From contig NZ_CAAHFB010000001.1 in the NCBI RefSeq assembly GCF_900880625.1, positions 1,860,001-1,924,000 on the forward strand: a DNA stretch of 64,000 nucleotides, given 5' to 3'. The notes under the pieces are model-generated. The model saw nothing but the letters and a program-made list of their open reading frames with translations. It was not told the DNA's origin and ran no database searches. The position numbers and the translations under genes were made by a program. Source of the stretch: Halorhabdus rudnickae. Its GTDB lineage: Archaea; Halobacteriota; Halobacteria; Halobacteriales; Haloarculaceae. Shown in pieces: positions 63,298 through 64,000 of this stretch (position 1 is its first letter; every line of letters begins with the position of its first letter).

Positions 63298-63915
63298 ATG
63301 GACCCGGAAGACAACCGCCGGATCTGGGCCGGGCGCTCGGGGGCCTACTCGCCCGAGTACTACGCCCACATCGGCCACAACGAGGTCAGCGAGACGCTCG
63401 CAAGCGTCCTCGAGTACTACGCGAACGAGGACGCGAGCATCCTCGAACTCGGGTGTGGCTCGGGCCGCCACCTCGCGCATCTTCTGGACGCCGGCTACAC
63501 CGACCTCGCCGGAATCGACATCAACGACGACTCCTTCGAGGTGATGGCCGATGAGTACCCGCGACTCGCCGAGGAGGGGACATTTCTGAGTGGCGCAATC
63601 GAGGACCTCCTCCCGGAGTATCCCGAGAACGCCTACGACGTCGTCTACTCGGTCGAGACCCTCCAGCACGTCCACCCCGACGACGCGTGGGTGTTCGAGG
63701 AACTGACGCGGATCACCGGCGACCTGTTGATCACGGCCGAAAACGAGGGTAACCGGCCCAACCGGGGGCCGGACGCCGACGACGTCAGCTACGTCGACGA
63801 CGAGTTCCCGCTCTTTCATCGCGACTGGAAAGCCGTCTTTACGGACCTGGGGCTGGCCCAGCTGCTCGTCGAGCGGACCAAGCGCGACACGATACGAGTC
63901 TTCCGGGTTCCCTGA
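63298..63915 (+). CDS. Class I SAM-dependent methyltransferase
   Basis: A 205-residue methyltransferase: motif I ILELGCGSGRHLAHLLDAG, motif II IDINDDSFEVMADEYP, and DVVYSVETLQHVHPDD as the post-I block. The substrate cannot be told. It diverges from the ATPase and its codon use is the normal high-GC type, so it probably lies outside the insert. The last 85 bases of the window hold no gene that can be called. Confidence 0.8.
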   Translation: MDPEDNRRIWAGRSGAYSPEYYAHIGHNEVSETLASVLEYYANEDASILELGCGSGRHLAHLLDAGYTDLAGIDINDDSFEVMADEYPRLAEEGTFLSGAIEDLLPEYPENAYDVVYSVETLQHVHPDDAWVFEELTRITGDLLITAENEGNRPNRGPDADDVSYVDDEFPLFHRDWKAVFTDLGLAQLLVERTKRDTIRVFRVP

Positions 63916-64000
63916 CGCCGTCTCGTGGTGGCTGGTACCTATCGAACCATTGTCAATAGCATCTTAAATCGCTCTGTTGCGGCGACTGCATGGGGTGTGT

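Overview
This window comes from the chromosome of a haloarchaeon. The evidence is its high GC content, very acidic proteins, short leaderless promoters (a TATA-like box about 25-30 bases before the first codon), Tat signals and lipoboxes on secreted proteins, and a set of genes found together only in this group or in archaea: an archaeal type A RNase P RNA, CetZ, TFS, NAC, Nmd3, CofC/CofG, a digeranylgeranyl reductase, DUF5786 and DUF5789 proteins and PspAB. A complete soluble [NiFe]-hydrogenase operon is uncommon in haloarchaea and suggests a fermenting or facultatively anaerobic lineage (Halorhabdus/Halapricum-like). This is inference; no 16S gene is present.

Layout. 1-3.4 kb: the start of an iron-complex ABC binding lipoprotein behind two iron-box-like palindromes, a protein disulfide oxidoreductase, rnpB, a sugar-epimerase-like SDR and an HTH regulator. 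3.5-10.3 kb (minus): hoxE-F-U-Y-H and the hydrogenase maturation protease. 10.6-19.7 kb: AI-2E-type membrane protein, two divergent rhodaneses, two lipoproteins, DUF302, DUF5789 and TFS. 19.7-25.8 kb: pilin-like protein, folA-thyA, tRNA m1A methyltransferase-NAC, PUA and NYN proteins. 25.8-32.7 kb: decayed YkgJ-like gene, lipoprotein, XPD-like helicase, purine nucleoside phosphorylase, a wyosine-type tRNA enzyme and Nmd3. 32.8-41 kb is a patchwork with lower GC stretches, relics, a tandem repeat, a gene with two in-frame TAG codons and a duplicated lrp 3' end, with intact dUTPase-like, geranylgeranyl reductase and htpX genes between them. 41-52 kb: Lrp, EamA, htpX-pspAB, tmk, NDUFA9-like, GT87, cetZ plus an overlapping membrane protein, cofC-cofG and hemB.

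52.3-57.3 kb is a nitrogen module: glnK1, amt1-glnK2-lrp, amt2-glnK3. Each amt is preceded by a 28-codon micro-ORF of identical length and related sequence that ends at the amt start, and GGAC/GTCC inverted repeats lie upstream of glnK1, amt1 and amt2. 57.5-60 kb: membrane protein, cyclase and hemL. 60-63.9 kb is an AT-rich insert with a halocin C8-like precursor whose frame is broken twice at A-runs, a 29-residue membrane peptide, a DUF234-type ATPase-nuclease behind three tandem 15-bp palindromes, and a methyltransferase.

How the parts work together: the Hox operon would couple NAD(H), and possibly ferredoxin, to H2 turnover. The Amt/GlnK/Lrp block handles ammonium uptake and its sensing. 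cofC-cofG supply coenzyme F420, hemB and hemL make tetrapyrrole precursors, and folA-thyA-tmk and the dUTPase-like gene serve dTTP synthesis. The strongest candidates for new biology are the paired Amt leader ORFs, the frameshifted halocin locus and the HydB-like architecture of HoxF/HoxU.
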